Counted from the first letter of the stretch, positions 49,767 to 59,181 are shown. The stretch is DNA of 64,000 nt from SVTX01 sp045660325 (GCA_045660325.1 JAZRDO010000022.1:1-64000); one strand, 5' to 3'. The notes: generated from the sequence alone by a model not told the origin. Program-made: numbers and translations.

Positions 49767-52193
49767 ATGAACAACAAAAATTTAAACTCAGCACAAATCA
49801 AAGAAAACGTTGAAATAAAGCTCTCAAGATACTTTGGCTGCACACCTGCCGAGGCATCCGACGAGCAGATGTATAAGGCAGTCGCTATGACCGTAAGAGA
49901 TATTCTTACGGAGAAGAGAGGCGAATTCAAGAAGGAAGTAAATAAGCAGGGCGCAAAGCGCGTTTACTATATGTGCATGGAATTCCTTCTCGGCAGATCC
50001 TTAAAGACGAACCTTTGCAATCTCGGTCTTGATAAGGAATATGCAAGCGCCCTCGACACTATGGGCTTTGATCTTGACAGACTTTTCTCCTGCGAGCCCG
50101 ATGCAGGTCTCGGTAACGGCGGTCTCGGCCGTCTCGCCGCTTGCTTTATGGATTCCTTGTCCTCTCTCGATTATCCTGCGACAGGCTTCTCGCTTTGCTA
50201 TGAGTACGGTCTTTTCCGTCAGATGATAGTTGACGGAATGCAGGTAGAGCTTCCCGACGTATGGCTTCCCGGTGGCGAGGTTTGGCTTCTTCCGAGAACT
50301 CACCGCTGCTTCGTAGTTCGCTTCGGCGGTAGAGTTAACGAAAAGTGGGTTGACGGTAAGCATGAGATATCCTATGATGGCGGCAATGAGATCGAGGCTG
50401 TTCCTTACGATATGATGATATCGGGCGCTGACAGTGATGCGGTAAGCAGACTCCGTTTGTGGCGCGCAAGAGACCTTCGTAAGTTCGATATGGGACTTTT
50501 CACACAGGGTCAGTATCACAAGGCGGTTGAGCATAGAACAAACGCCGAAACTCTCACAAAGGTGCTTTATCCCTCGGATAACCACGCTGAAGGTAAGCTT
50601 CTCCGTCTCTCCCAGCAGTATTTCCTCGTTTCCGCATCCGTGCAGAGTATTATCCGAGATCACATGGCGGTTTACGGCACGCTTGAAAACCTTGAGGACA
50701 AGATTGCTATTCATATTAACGATACACATCCCGCGCTCTGTATTCCCGAGCTTATGAGAATCCTTATGGATGATTATTTCTACTCCTGGGAAGCAGCTTG
50801 GGATAAGGTTGTAAAGATTTGTTCTTATACTAATCACACGGTTCTTCCCGAGGCTCTCGAGACATGGAACGAGGATCTCTTCGCTCTTACTCTCCCGAGA
50901 ATCCACATGATCGTTAAGGAGATCAACGAGAGATTCTGTCGCGAGGCTTGGAATGCATTCCCCGGCAACTGGCAGGGAATATCCAGAATGAGTGTTGTAG
51001 GCTACGGCTCAGTTCGTATGGCTAACCTTTCCGTAATCGGCTCTCACTCGGTAAACGGCGTATCTAAGCTCCATTCCGATATTTTGAAGGACTCCGTATT
51101 CCACGATTTCTATAAGCTTTATCCGAATAGATTTGAGAACGTAACTAACGGTATTGCACACCGCCGTTGGCTCTGCTATTCCAACCCCGAGCTTGCGACT
51201 TTGCTTGACGATTGCATCGGTACGGGCTACCGCCACAATCCTGTTGAGCTTGAGAACTTCAAGAAGTTTGCTGACGACTCTGCGGTTCTTGAAAGATATG
51301 CCGAGATAAAGCATAACAATAAGATCAAATTTGCTAACCATCTGTATGCAAAGACGGGTAAGAAAATTGATACGAATTCTCTTTACGACGTACAGATCAA
51401 GAGACTTCACGAATATAAGAGACAGCTTCTTAACGTGCTCAATATCATAGGTCTTTACCTTGATCTCAAGGAGAATCCCAACCTCGATATTCAGCCTCAG
51501 ACATTTATTTTCGGCGCGAAGGCGGCTCCCGGCTACCATATGGCAAAGAGAATAATTCAGCTCATTTCTCTTATCTCCAAGGATATCGATCAGAATCCCA
51601 GAATCAAGGAGAAGCTCAACGTTGTATTCCTTGAAAACTACGACGTAAGCACTGCGGAAATTCTTATTCCTTCCGCTGAAATCAGCCAGCAGATATCTCT
51701 TGCGGGTAAGGAAGCAAGCGGTACGGGCTGTATGAAGCTTATGATCAACGGTGCGCTCACTATCGGTACACTCGACGGTGCGAACGTTGAAATGCTTGAG
51801 GCAGTAGGCAAGGAAAATATGTATATCTTCGGTCTTACAAGCCGTGAGGTTGACGAGCTTTGGCTCCGCGGATACCGTTCCGCTGAGTTCTATACGAACA
51901 ACGAGCGTCTTAAGAGAATCGTAAATTACCTTACTATCGGCTTTGCGGGCGAATCCTTCGCGGATATAGCGACTTATCTCTTGGCAGGTCACGGAATTGC
52001 AGACCCCTATATGTGTCTTGCGGATTTCGAGTCCTACAGACTTACTCACGACAAGATGATCTCCGCATATGCGAACCGTCGCGAATGGACAAAGATGGCG
52101 CTTCTCAATACTGCGAGCGCAGGTTACTTTGCGGCTGACAGATGTATTGATGAATACGCGGATAAGTTCTGGGGCATTAAGCCTTTAAAATAA
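49767..52193 (+). CDS. glgP: Glycogen / maltodextrin phosphorylase, GT35
   Basis: Releases glucose-1-phosphate from alpha-1,4-glucans with phosphate. It has 808 residues. Pyridoxal phosphate is held by Lys657 in GTGCMKLMINGA, the family's near-invariant segment. Other hallmarks are DAGLGNGGLGRLAACF, HINDTHPAL and VQIKRLHEYKRQLLN. Fifty-six bases after glgA in the same operon, so synthesis and breakdown are encoded together. Confidence 0.97.
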   Translation: MNNKNLNSAQIKENVEIKLSRYFGCTPAEASDEQMYKAVAMTVRDILTEKRGEFKKEVNKQGAKRVYYMCMEFLLGRSLKTNLCNLGLDKEYASALDTMGFDLDRLFSCEPDAGLGNGGLGRLAACFMDSLSSLDYPATGFSLCYEYGLFRQMIVDGMQVELPDVWLPGGEVWLLPRTHRCFVVRFGGRVNEKWVDGKHEISYDGGNEIEAVPYDMMISGADSDAVSRLRLWRARDLRKFDMGLFTQGQYHKAVEHRTNAETLTKVLYPSDNHAEGKLLRLSQQYFLVSASVQSIIRDHMAVYGTLENLEDKIAIHINDTHPALCIPELMRILMDDYFYSWEAAWDKVVKICSYTNHTVLPEALETWNEDLFALTLPRIHMIVKEINERFCREAWNAFPGNWQGISRMSVVGYGSVRMANLSVIGSHSVNGVSKLHSDILKDSVFHDFYKLYPNRFENVTNGIAHRRWLCYSNPELATLLDDCIGTGYRHNPVELENFKKFADDSAVLERYAEIKHNNKIKFANHLYAKTGKKIDTNSLYDVQIKRLHEYKRQLLNVLNIIGLYLDLKENPNLDIQPQTFIFGAKAAPGYHMAKRIIQLISLISKDIDQNPRIKEKLNVVFLENYDVSTAEILIPSAEISQQISLAGKEASGTGCMKLMINGALTIGTLDGANVEMLEAVGKENMYIFGLTSREVDELWLRGYRSAEFYTNNERLKRIVNYLTIGFAGESFADIATYLLAGHGIADPYMCLADFESYRLTHDKMISAYANRREWTKMALLNTASAGYFAADRCIDEYADKFWGIKPLK

Positions 52194-52229
52194 CTTTCAA
52201 TTAAGCTAAGAAAGGCAAAAGACAATATT

Positions 52230-54164
52230 ATGTTGCCTAAATTATTTTACGACATTGAGAAAAACAGTGATTGCAAAATAAAGAAATTCATCTCTTGCGA
52301 GGACGTCTCCCACCTGGGAGCGTTCTCGTACGGAGAAATTATTGATTTTGAATTTTCGGTTTCAAGAGCGCTCGGTGCTCGCGGTGTGGTTTTGAGAATT
52401 GCGCCCGATGGCCGCGCGGATATCGATATGCCGCTTGAATTTTCGGGCTCGGACGGAGTTCACGATATTTATACGGTTGCGGTCGATACCGCGAAGCTTT
52501 GCGGAGCGGACGGCTACGGACTTTTCTATTACGAATTCCTGCTTCTTCGCGGCTTCAATACGCTCTTTACCAATACATATAACAATTACGATTTTGAGAT
52601 CTCCGAGCGTGGCGGTAAAAGATTCCGACTGCTTGTATCTGAGAAGGATTACAAGCTGCCCGAGAGCTTCGGCAAGGGTGTCATGTATCACGTTTTTGTC
52701 GATCGCTTTTATCGTGGAGAGGGCGAATGCGTTGATAATATCCGTTGCCGTGAGGATGCAGTAATGAATCCGAACTGGGAATACGGTATTCCGCAGTATG
52801 CAAAGCGCGCGGGTGATCCTTTAAAGAATAACGAATTCTTCGGCGGTACTCTTTACGGTGTTATACAAAAGCTTGATTATTTGAAGAGCCTGTCCGTAAA
52901 GACTATCTATCTGAGCCCTATCTTTGAGGCGTACTCAAATCATAAATACGACACGGGCAATTATATGAAGGTCGACGATATGTTCGGCGGCGACGAGGCA
53001 TTTGAGCTTTTGCTTAAGAAGGCAAAGGAATACGGCATGGGCATTATCCTTGACGGCGTGTTCAACCATACGGGCGATAACAGCCTTTACTTTAATAAGT
53101 ACGGCAAATACGGCATGGGTGGAGCATACAGAAGAGAGGAATCTCCCTATCGCAATTGGTATTTCTTCAAGAATTGGCCCGAGCAGTACGAATCCTGGTG
53201 GGGAATAGATATACTGCCGAAATTAAATCACGAAAACGAATCCTGCCGCGCTCTTATTACGGGCGAGGGAGGAGTTATAGAAAAATATACTAAAATGGGT
53301 ATTGCGGGCTGGCGACTCGACGTAGCGGATGAGCTTTCGGATAAGCTTCTCGACGAGCTTCGCGAGGTTGCAAAGCGCGAGAGTAACGGTGAGGCGGTCA
53401 TTATCGGCGAGGTTTGGGAAAACGCGTGCGATAAAATGGCTTACGGTAACCGAAGAAGATATTTCTCGGGCAGGCAGCTTGACAGTGTAATGAACTATCC
53501 ATTGAAGAACGCTATCGTCGGATTTTGTCAGTTTGGCGATGCGCAGATGCTTTACGATACCTTGACCGAAATATACGCGTCGTATCCGAGGGAGGTCTCA
53601 AAGCGACTTATGAATCTTCTCGGTACACACGATACCGAGAGAATTTTGACCGTCTTGGGAAGCGATTTTGAGGACTTTGAGGGTACGAACGACGAGCTGT
53701 CCACAAGAAGACTTGCGGAAGAGAAGCGTGATATGGCACTCAGGATGCTCAAGATCGCGGCGGCTATTCAGTATACCGTTTACGGTATTCCGTCGGTATT
53801 TTACGGTGATGAGGTAGGTCTTGAGGGCTTCCGCGATCCATTCTGCCGTATGCCTTTCCCGTGGCGTGATATGAACGACGGATATCGTGGGGATCTGCTT
53901 TCTTACTATCGACGTCTCGGTGAGATAAGAGAAAATAATCCCGTGCTGTCAGACGGTGATTTCTATATCGTCAAGCACGACGAGTCCAGCATCGCGTACG
54001 TTCGTGAAAATGCGACCGATAGGATTCTTATAATAGCCAACAGAGGCGACAGCTTTACGTTTGATATTCCCGAGGGCGAAAGATACTGCGATCTTCTTGA
54101 CGGTAAAGCCTATGAGAACAGTATTTACGTTCCTTGTGATAGCGTAATGATTCTTAAATTATAA
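52230..54164 (+). CDS. Cytoplasmic GH13 alpha-glycosidase (neopullulanase/cyclomaltodextrinase type)
   Basis: Predicted to cut limit dextrins or short maltodextrins inside the cell, including alpha-1,6-containing ones. It has 644 residues and no signal peptide. An N-terminal beta domain (about 1-130) resembles the CBM34-like arm of neopullulanases. Catalytic residues: nucleophile D364 (GWRLDVAD), acid/base E394 (IIGEVWEN) and D468 (LGTHDTER). MYHVFVDRFYRG and GVFNHTG are typical of this subgroup. It sits between glgP and a FolC-like gene, so it likely removes branch stubs left by phosphorylase. Confidence 0.9.
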   Translation: MLPKLFYDIEKNSDCKIKKFISCEDVSHLGAFSYGEIIDFEFSVSRALGARGVVLRIAPDGRADIDMPLEFSGSDGVHDIYTVAVDTAKLCGADGYGLFYYEFLLLRGFNTLFTNTYNNYDFEISERGGKRFRLLVSEKDYKLPESFGKGVMYHVFVDRFYRGEGECVDNIRCREDAVMNPNWEYGIPQYAKRAGDPLKNNEFFGGTLYGVIQKLDYLKSLSVKTIYLSPIFEAYSNHKYDTGNYMKVDDMFGGDEAFELLLKKAKEYGMGIILDGVFNHTGDNSLYFNKYGKYGMGGAYRREESPYRNWYFFKNWPEQYESWWGIDILPKLNHENESCRALITGEGGVIEKYTKMGIAGWRLDVADELSDKLLDELREVAKRESNGEAVIIGEVWENACDKMAYGNRRRYFSGRQLDSVMNYPLKNAIVGFCQFGDAQMLYDTLTEIYASYPREVSKRLMNLLGTHDTERILTVLGSDFEDFEGTNDELSTRRLAEEKRDMALRMLKIAAAIQYTVYGIPSVFYGDEVGLEGFRDPFCRMPFPWRDMNDGYRGDLLSYYRRLGEIRENNPVLSDGDFYIVKHDESSIAYVRENATDRILIIANRGDSFTFDIPEGERYCDLLDGKAYENSIYVPCDSVMILKL

Positions 54165-54194
54165 TTCAATTTCGCAGAAAGAGAGGAGTTGTCT

Positions 54195-55400
54195 ATGAAG
54201 TATAATATCTTAATTAAATACGTAAACTCGATCCCGTCTGCGACCAAAGAAAACAGGATCGACATCGCAAGGATCCGTCTTTTGTGTGAGAAGCTCGGCA
54301 GGGTAAACGTCGGCGCGGGCTATATCTACGCATCGGGCGGGGAGTATGCTCACGGTGTCGGTACCATCCTTGAGTCCGTGCTTTGCAGCGCGGGTTACGG
54401 CGTGGGCAGGATAACCGACGTCTATAATTTCGATATCAAGAGATCGGTATTTATTGACGGCGCTTCACCGAGCATTGAGGAATATACGAATATTCTTACG
54501 TATATCCGAGATATTTTGAAGAAAAATAAGGAAACACCCTTTCTTCGCGAGGAGGTAGTTTTCGCATTTTGCCTTTACGTTTGTAAAACCATCGGCGTAA
54601 AATACGTTATTTTGGAAAATACGCGTGAGGATGCTAAGGTAATGTTTGAGTCCTGCGCTCCGTATAATTTCGCCGTAATCCCCAAGCTTTACGGGGATGT
54701 TCGCGAGGACGAGCTCAAGCTTGTAAGCGAATGTATTGATAAGGTGAACCGAGGCGTTGTTACGGGAAATAATCATCTTTACAATTATTTCTCGGGCAGA
54801 TGTCATAAGGCGGGAATAAGGCTTTCTATTCATAGAAGCGTTGATCTTATCGATGAGAAGATCCGTCAGCAAATATTCCTCTACAATAAGAAGGAATATA
54901 TTCTTAAAAGCTTGTCTGACGTACTTCGTGATGCCGCGATCTCGACTCTTGAGCTTGTGGATATGATGAACAAGCACGGCGCAAAAATTCCCCCATCGGC
55001 AATACTTGAGGGAGTGAAATTTGCGGGCAATTGCGGATGTATGGACGTTGTGTCTATTTCGCCTATGATCATTTGTAATATGCTCGGCACCGTCGGCGAG
55101 GTAATGGAGCTTCATAAGCAAATTGAGGATTACCGAAGCAAGAACGGCTACGGCAAGGTTGTGCTTTGTATTGACGGCTCGGACGTGGCAGGTGAGCTTG
55201 CTGCAAACGAGTTCTTACTCGGTGGCAACTCCGAAATCATATACGTGGGCGCGAATGAAACTGCTCACGTGCCCTTGAAGGATGCCGTAAATAAAATAGT
55301 TGATGAGGAAAATCGCGATGCGATAACACTCATTGTGGGCGATCTTGATTTTATTGAAAACGTCAAGAGCGCGATAAGATCCAAAATGGATAAATATTAA
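54195..55400 (+). CDS. Mur-ligase/FolC-like protein lacking the P-loop (probable pseudoenzyme)
   Basis: A 401-residue protein whose plan follows folylpolyglutamate synthase: an N-terminal RIRLLCEKLG segment, a loop then ...ILESVLCSAGYGVGRITD, FIDGASPSIEEYTNIL, FLREEVVFAFCLY, KYVILEN, and a C-terminal PPSAILEGVKFAGNCGCMDVVSISP region. In true FolC those positions hold the ATP loop GTNGKGST, VGLGGRLDATN and the GRLEV...DGAHN motif. Here they read ASGGEYAHG, ENTREDAKVM and CNMLGTV, so ATP and folate chemistry is probably lost. It has a GAGAGGAG site, 30- and 32-base spacing to its neighbours, and an intact frame, so it is maintained. Role in glycogen metabolism unknown; assignment is by eye. Confidence 0.65.
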   Translation: MKYNILIKYVNSIPSATKENRIDIARIRLLCEKLGRVNVGAGYIYASGGEYAHGVGTILESVLCSAGYGVGRITDVYNFDIKRSVFIDGASPSIEEYTNILTYIRDILKKNKETPFLREEVVFAFCLYVCKTIGVKYVILENTREDAKVMFESCAPYNFAVIPKLYGDVREDELKLVSECIDKVNRGVVTGNNHLYNYFSGRCHKAGIRLSIHRSVDLIDEKIRQQIFLYNKKEYILKSLSDVLRDAAISTLELVDMMNKHGAKIPPSAILEGVKFAGNCGCMDVVSISPMIICNMLGTVGEVMELHKQIEDYRSKNGYGKVVLCIDGSDVAGELAANEFLLGGNSEIIYVGANETAHVPLKDAVNKIVDEENRDAITLIVGDLDFIENVKSAIRSKMDKY

Positions 55401-55432
55401 AATATACATAAAGAAAGGCGAGGATAAAAATT

Positions 55433-56767
55433 ATGGCAATTAAGATTTCCGACAGATATCTTACTGGCTTTGTGTCAGAGCATGAGTATGAGGGTGTGCG
55501 CCGAGAGGTCGAAATGGCTCACGAAATGCTTGTGTCAAGGAGTGGCGCGGGCGCGGATTTTCTTGGCTGGACAACACTTCCTTCTGACTATGACAAGGAG
55601 GAATTCGCAAGAATAAAGATTGCGGCCGAAAAGATCAAAAAAAGCTGCGACGTATTTATTGCGATCGGTATTGGCGGCTCTTATCTTGGAGCGCGCGCGG
55701 TTATTGATTTCCTCAAATCCCCTAACTATAACAATATTAAAAAGGACACGCCCGATATTTATTTCGCAGGATGTGATATAAGCGCGGCATCTATTGCGGA
55801 GCTTGTGGAAATTTGTGACGGCAAGGATATTTGTATCAACGTAATTTCCAAGTCGGGAACAACGACCGAGCCTGCGGTTGCCTTCAGAGTTTTCCGTGAA
55901 ATTCTTGAAAAAAAGTACGGTAAGGAGGGCGCAAGAGAGCGAATTTTCGTTACTACCGATAAGGCGAGAGGCACACTTAAGTCCTTCTCGGATGCGGCGG
56001 GCTACGAGACGTTTGTTGTACCGGATGACGTAGGCGGAAGATTCTCCGTATTAACAGCCGTTGGTCTTCTTCCGATCGCGGTTGCGGGCATTGATATTGA
56101 CAAGCTTATGGGCGGCGCTTACGACGCTATGGTTGAGTATTCAAATCCCGATATCAATGTGAATGCGGCGTATAAATATGCAGCGATAAGAAACATTCTT
56201 TACCGCAAGGGCAAGGTTACAGAGATTCTTGTTGGCTACGAATCCTATCAGAGAATGATGAACGAGTGGTGGAAGCAGCTCTACGGCGAGAGCGAGGGTA
56301 AGGATCAGAAGGGTATTTTCCCCGCGTCCGTAATTTTCTCCACCGACCTTCATTCTCTCGGTCAGTACATTCAGGACGGTATGAGAAACCTCTTTGAGAC
56401 GGTTATCGCGATCGAGGACGGCGGCGTGGAGTTCAATATTCCTCACGATCCTCAGAACATTGACGGACTCAACTTCCTCTCCGGAGTTGACCTCAACAAG
56501 GTTAAGAAGACCGCGATGCAGGGAACGCTTCTCGCTCACGTTGACGGTGGTGTGCCCAATATTCTCATTGAGATGCGCGCAAGAGACGAATATTCTCTTG
56601 GCTATCTTATCTATTTCTTTGAGGTTGCCTGCGCTATTTCCGGCTATATGCTCGGCGTAAATCCCTTCAATCAGCCCGGTGTTGAGGCGTATAAGAAGAA
56701 TATGTTTGCGCTCCTCGGCAAGCCCGGATACGAGGATATGAAGGCGGCTCTTGAGGCAAGACTTTGA
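55433..56767 (+). CDS. pgi: Glucose-6-phosphate isomerase
   Basis: Interconverts glucose-6-phosphate and fructose-6-phosphate, linking the glycogen pool to glycolysis. It has 444 residues, the short bacterial form. GIGGSYLGARA, SKSGTTTEPAVAFR (phosphate loop) and GGRFSVLTAVGLLP are diagnostic, and a C-terminal GVNPFNQPGVEAYKKNMF holds the catalytic lysine. Last gene of the glycogen operon. No clear terminator follows; the next gene has its own promoter. Confidence 0.97.
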   Translation: MAIKISDRYLTGFVSEHEYEGVRREVEMAHEMLVSRSGAGADFLGWTTLPSDYDKEEFARIKIAAEKIKKSCDVFIAIGIGGSYLGARAVIDFLKSPNYNNIKKDTPDIYFAGCDISAASIAELVEICDGKDICINVISKSGTTTEPAVAFRVFREILEKKYGKEGARERIFVTTDKARGTLKSFSDAAGYETFVVPDDVGGRFSVLTAVGLLPIAVAGIDIDKLMGGAYDAMVEYSNPDINVNAAYKYAAIRNILYRKGKVTEILVGYESYQRMMNEWWKQLYGESEGKDQKGIFPASVIFSTDLHSLGQYIQDGMRNLFETVIAIEDGGVEFNIPHDPQNIDGLNFLSGVDLNKVKKTAMQGTLLAHVDGGVPNILIEMRARDEYSLGYLIYFFEVACAISGYMLGVNPFNQPGVEAYKKNMFALLGKPGYEDMKAALEARL

Positions 56768-56817
56768 GGTTTTATTAAAAAATCTTGCAAAAGCATTAAT
56801 TTTTTAACAAAACCCAC

Positions 56818-56846
56818 TTGAAAAATAAGAAAATGTATGTTATAAT
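56818..56846 (+). promoter_or_regulatory. Promoter of the small P-loop gene
   Basis: TTGAAA at 56818-56823 and TATAAT at 56841-56846, 17-base spacer. Confidence 0.75.
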
Positions 56847-56898
56847 TGACGTACAGAAAATAATTATTTATTTTTATAGTTCCTAAAATTTTTTGAAA

Positions 56899-56910
56899 GC
56901 GCGAAAGCGC
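56899..56910 (+). promoter_or_regulatory. Small hairpin directly before a ribosome binding site
   Basis: GCGC-GAAA-GCGC: a four-pair GC stem with a GNRA loop that ends one base before GAGGAGG (56911-56917). It may stabilise the mRNA 5' end or keep the binding site open. Confidence 0.45.
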
Positions 56911-56923
56911 GAGGAGGTTCATT

Positions 56924-57331
56924 ATGGTTAAGATGATTATCGGTGTTAAGGGTACAGGTAAGACAAAGGCGCTTATCAACCTCGTTAACGAAGCAGCTGA
57001 AGCAACAAAGGGTACAGTAGTATGTATCGAAAAGGGCACAGGTCTTCGCTTTGACATCAAGCACACCGTAAGACTTATAAATACAAACGAGTATCTTATT
57101 TTTGACTGCGAAGCACTTTACGGCTTTATCGCAGGTATTCTTGCAAGCAACCACGACGTAACAGACGTTTTCGTTGACTCTGCTCTCAAGATCGCTAACA
57201 ACGAGATCGCAAAGTTTGATGAGTTCGTAAAGAAGGTTGACGAGCTCGGCGAAAAGCTTGGCGTTAACATCGTTATGACTTCTTCCATTCCCGCTGAAGA
57301 AGTAAGCGACGTAGTAAAGAAGTATCTCTGA
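56924..57331 (+). CDS. Small P-loop protein, unknown function
   Basis: A 135-residue protein with a Walker A motif at its very N-terminus (GVKGTGKT, residues 7-14) and a Walker B-like hydrophobic strand ending in Asp (DVFVDSA) near residue 85. It is too short for a normal NTPase domain and lacks further motifs I recognise. The middle part (about 93-115) is a predicted charged helix. Codon use is narrow (ACA, GTA/GTT, GCT, AAG) and the ribosome binding site is ideal, implying high expression. It forms its own transcript with two terminators. Similar small proteins are sometimes annotated as PilT-like or ATP-binding without proof. Confidence 0.75.
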   Translation: MVKMIIGVKGTGKTKALINLVNEAAEATKGTVVCIEKGTGLRFDIKHTVRLINTNEYLIFDCEALYGFIAGILASNHDVTDVFVDSALKIANNEIAKFDEFVKKVDELGEKLGVNIVMTSSIPAEEVSDVVKKYL

Positions 57332-57341
57332 TTTACATAAA

Positions 57342-57372
57342 AAAGAACTGCCGTGCGGCAGTTCTTTTTTTG
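57342..57372 (+). terminator. Terminator of the P-loop gene
   Basis: AGAACTGCCG/CGGCAGTTCT perfect stem with a TG loop and T7 tail. Confidence 0.92.
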
Positions 57373-57374
57373 TT

Positions 57375-57406
57375 TAAAAGGACTTCGGTTGACCGAAGTC
57401 CTTTTT
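57375..57406. terminator. Bidirectional terminator before the ABC exporter genes
   Basis: AAAAGGACTTCGGT/ACCGAAGTCCTTTT perfect stem with a TTG loop, flanked by A and T runs, usable from both sides. Confidence 0.9.
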
Positions 57407-57409
57407 GCT

Positions 57410-58228
57410 TTATTTGAGATTTTTTCTTGAAAACTTGAAGATTCCAAGACCGATAGATCCTGCAATCGTAAGGATGGGGGAGAGGAGTATGTAGAAAACT
57501 TCCTTCCCTGTGTAGCTTGAACCGGACCCTATGAGTGTAGAGGTGTAATAATTGAGATAATCTGCAATTTCAATAATTTTAAATGCGATTGATTCCTTGT
57601 CCATAAGGATATCGGGAAGCTGAGTTATAATCGTAGTTAGAGAGCCTACTATTGAAAGACCGAGTGATACAGCAAGATAAAGAACTATACAAATGCCCAT
57701 GTTTTTTGAGATCGTTGCAATAAATGTTACTGTGGCGGCGATTGCTACATAAATGAGCATTTTAAAGCCGACTGAAGTCATAAGATAACCGAAATCAGCT
57801 GCTGTAAACGGATCGTTATGATAAGGGAAGAAGCAAAGAGATATTCCCAGCGTGAGGAGCGCGTGTGCGAGTATTATAAATGATATAACCGTTGATGCCG
57901 TGAGGAAATGTGAGAGGAATATAGAAGCTCTCGATTTTCCGCTGATTATCTTGTTTCTTACCGTGCCTTGACTGAAATCCTTGCAAACGATGATAGCTAT
58001 CAGTATCGGCATAATAAGACCGAGGTTATCACCCGGTGCAAACGCTGTAAAGAACAGGGATTTGGAATTAATCATCATTCCCCCTGCGTCCTCGATACCA
58101 AGAGCAACGAAAAGAAGCTTATACAAAAGAGGATTTACAGCCGAAAACACGCCCGCCAATATACATGTTACAAGGAAAAGCTTATCCTTTAATATTCTTT
58201 TTATATCTGTTACGTACAAATTACGCAT
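57410..58228 (-). CDS. ABC-2 type transporter permease
   Basis: Membrane subunit of a two-component exporter; 272 residues with about six hydrophobic segments and an N-terminal cytosolic segment (LYVTDIKRILKDKLF) typical of ABC-2 permeases. KDFSQGTVRNKIISGKSR matches the conserved loop of BcrB/lantibiotic-immunity permeases. Start 58228 (ATG) follows GGGAGG; a GTG three codons earlier is possible. The ribosome binding site lies inside the end of the ATPase gene, which overlaps by eight bases, so the two are coupled. Substrate unknown; antimicrobial-peptide resistance is a common role. Confidence 0.88.
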   Translation of the reverse strand: MRNLYVTDIKRILKDKLFLVTCILAGVFSAVNPLLYKLLFVALGIEDAGGMMINSKSLFFTAFAPGDNLGLIMPILIAIIVCKDFSQGTVRNKIISGKSRASIFLSHFLTASTVISFIILAHALLTLGISLCFFPYHNDPFTAADFGYLMTSVGFKMLIYVAIAATVTFIATISKNMGICIVLYLAVSLGLSIVGSLTTIITQLPDILMDKESIAFKIIEIADYLNYYTSTLIGSGSSYTGKEVFYILLSPILTIAGSIGLGIFKFSRKNLK

Positions 58229-59144
58229 TATTGCCACCTCCCATCATGGAAAGATAGTAGTCCTCAATGCTTGAACGGTAGCTTACGACTGATGTGATCT
58301 TAATATTTGCATCTATTATCTTGCCGAGGATTGCATTGATGTCAATATCGCCGTCGATACGGATGCAGTCGTCGATCCGTCGCAGTGAGCCCTCGTTAAG
58401 GGATGGAGCGAGCAAGGACATAGTCGAGTCTATATCTTCGGTCCTAATCTCAAGCGTGTGGGGACATACTCCTTCAAGCTCGGATGCGGTAATTTCCTTT
58501 ATAAGTTTTCCGCGGGAGATAATGCCGTAGTTTGTCGCAACGAGCGCAAGCTCGGTTAAAATATGTGAGGAAATAAGGAACGTGATACCCATATCGCGAT
58601 TGAGACGTAAGATAAGCTCGCGGATCTCAACGATACCCGCGGGATCGAGCCCATTCATCGGCTCGTCGAGAATAATGAATTCGGGATTGCCGAGAAGAGC
58701 CATAGCGATTCCGAGTCGCTGTCTCATGCCGAGAGAGAAGTCACCCGCGTGCTTTTTTACGCCCCAAAGCTCGCCAAGACCGACGGTCTTGAGGGTTTCG
58801 AGACATTTTTCCTCGTCGTGAATACCGAGAATGCTGCTTTGCATCATAAGATTGTCGCGAGCAGACATATTGAGATAGATGGATGGGGATTCAACGATTG
58901 CTCCTACTTTCGAGCGAGCCTCGCGTATTTTGGGGTCGCTATTCTTTACTCCGAAAAGGGTAAATTCGCCGCTGTCGGCATAAATAAGTCCTGTAATAAG
59001 TCTAATAACCGTGGTCTTACCCGAGCCGTTTTCACCTACGAAGCCGTAGATATCGCCGCGGCGGATGTTCATCGTAACGCCGTTAAGAACCTTGTTCCTT
59101 TTGTAGCTTTTGGTAAGTCCGTTTGTTTGAAGTACGAATTCCAA
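58221..59144 (-). CDS. ABC transporter ATP-binding protein (BcrA type)
   Basis: Energises the adjacent ABC-2 permease. It has 307 residues: Walker A GENGSGKTT, signature SLGMRQRLG, Walker B IILDEPMNGLDPAG, H-loop SSHIL, and a C-terminal DUF4162-like region. The start is TTG at 59144, supported by AAAGGAG nine bases upstream and by no ATG nearby. SLGMRQRLG and LDEPMNGLDP are typical of the bacitracin/lantibiotic-resistance ATPases. Confidence 0.92.
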   Translation of the reverse strand: MEFVLQTNGLTKSYKRNKVLNGVTMNIRRGDIYGFVGENGSGKTTVIRLITGLIYADSGEFTLFGVKNSDPKIREARSKVGAIVESPSIYLNMSARDNLMMQSSILGIHDEEKCLETLKTVGLGELWGVKKHAGDFSLGMRQRLGIAMALLGNPEFIILDEPMNGLDPAGIVEIRELILRLNRDMGITFLISSHILTELALVATNYGIISRGKLIKEITASELEGVCPHTLEIRTEDIDSTMSLLAPSLNEGSLRRIDDCIRIDGDIDINAILGKIIDANIKITSVVSYRSSIEDYYLSMMGGGNNA

Positions 59145-59181
59145 AATAAAGTCTCCTTTCGTTAATATGCTTTACGTAGCT

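Noticed and set aside
51009..52049. 346-codon open frame opposite glgP
   Set aside because: Antisense to the pyridoxal phosphate region of glycogen phosphorylase; no family or start signal.
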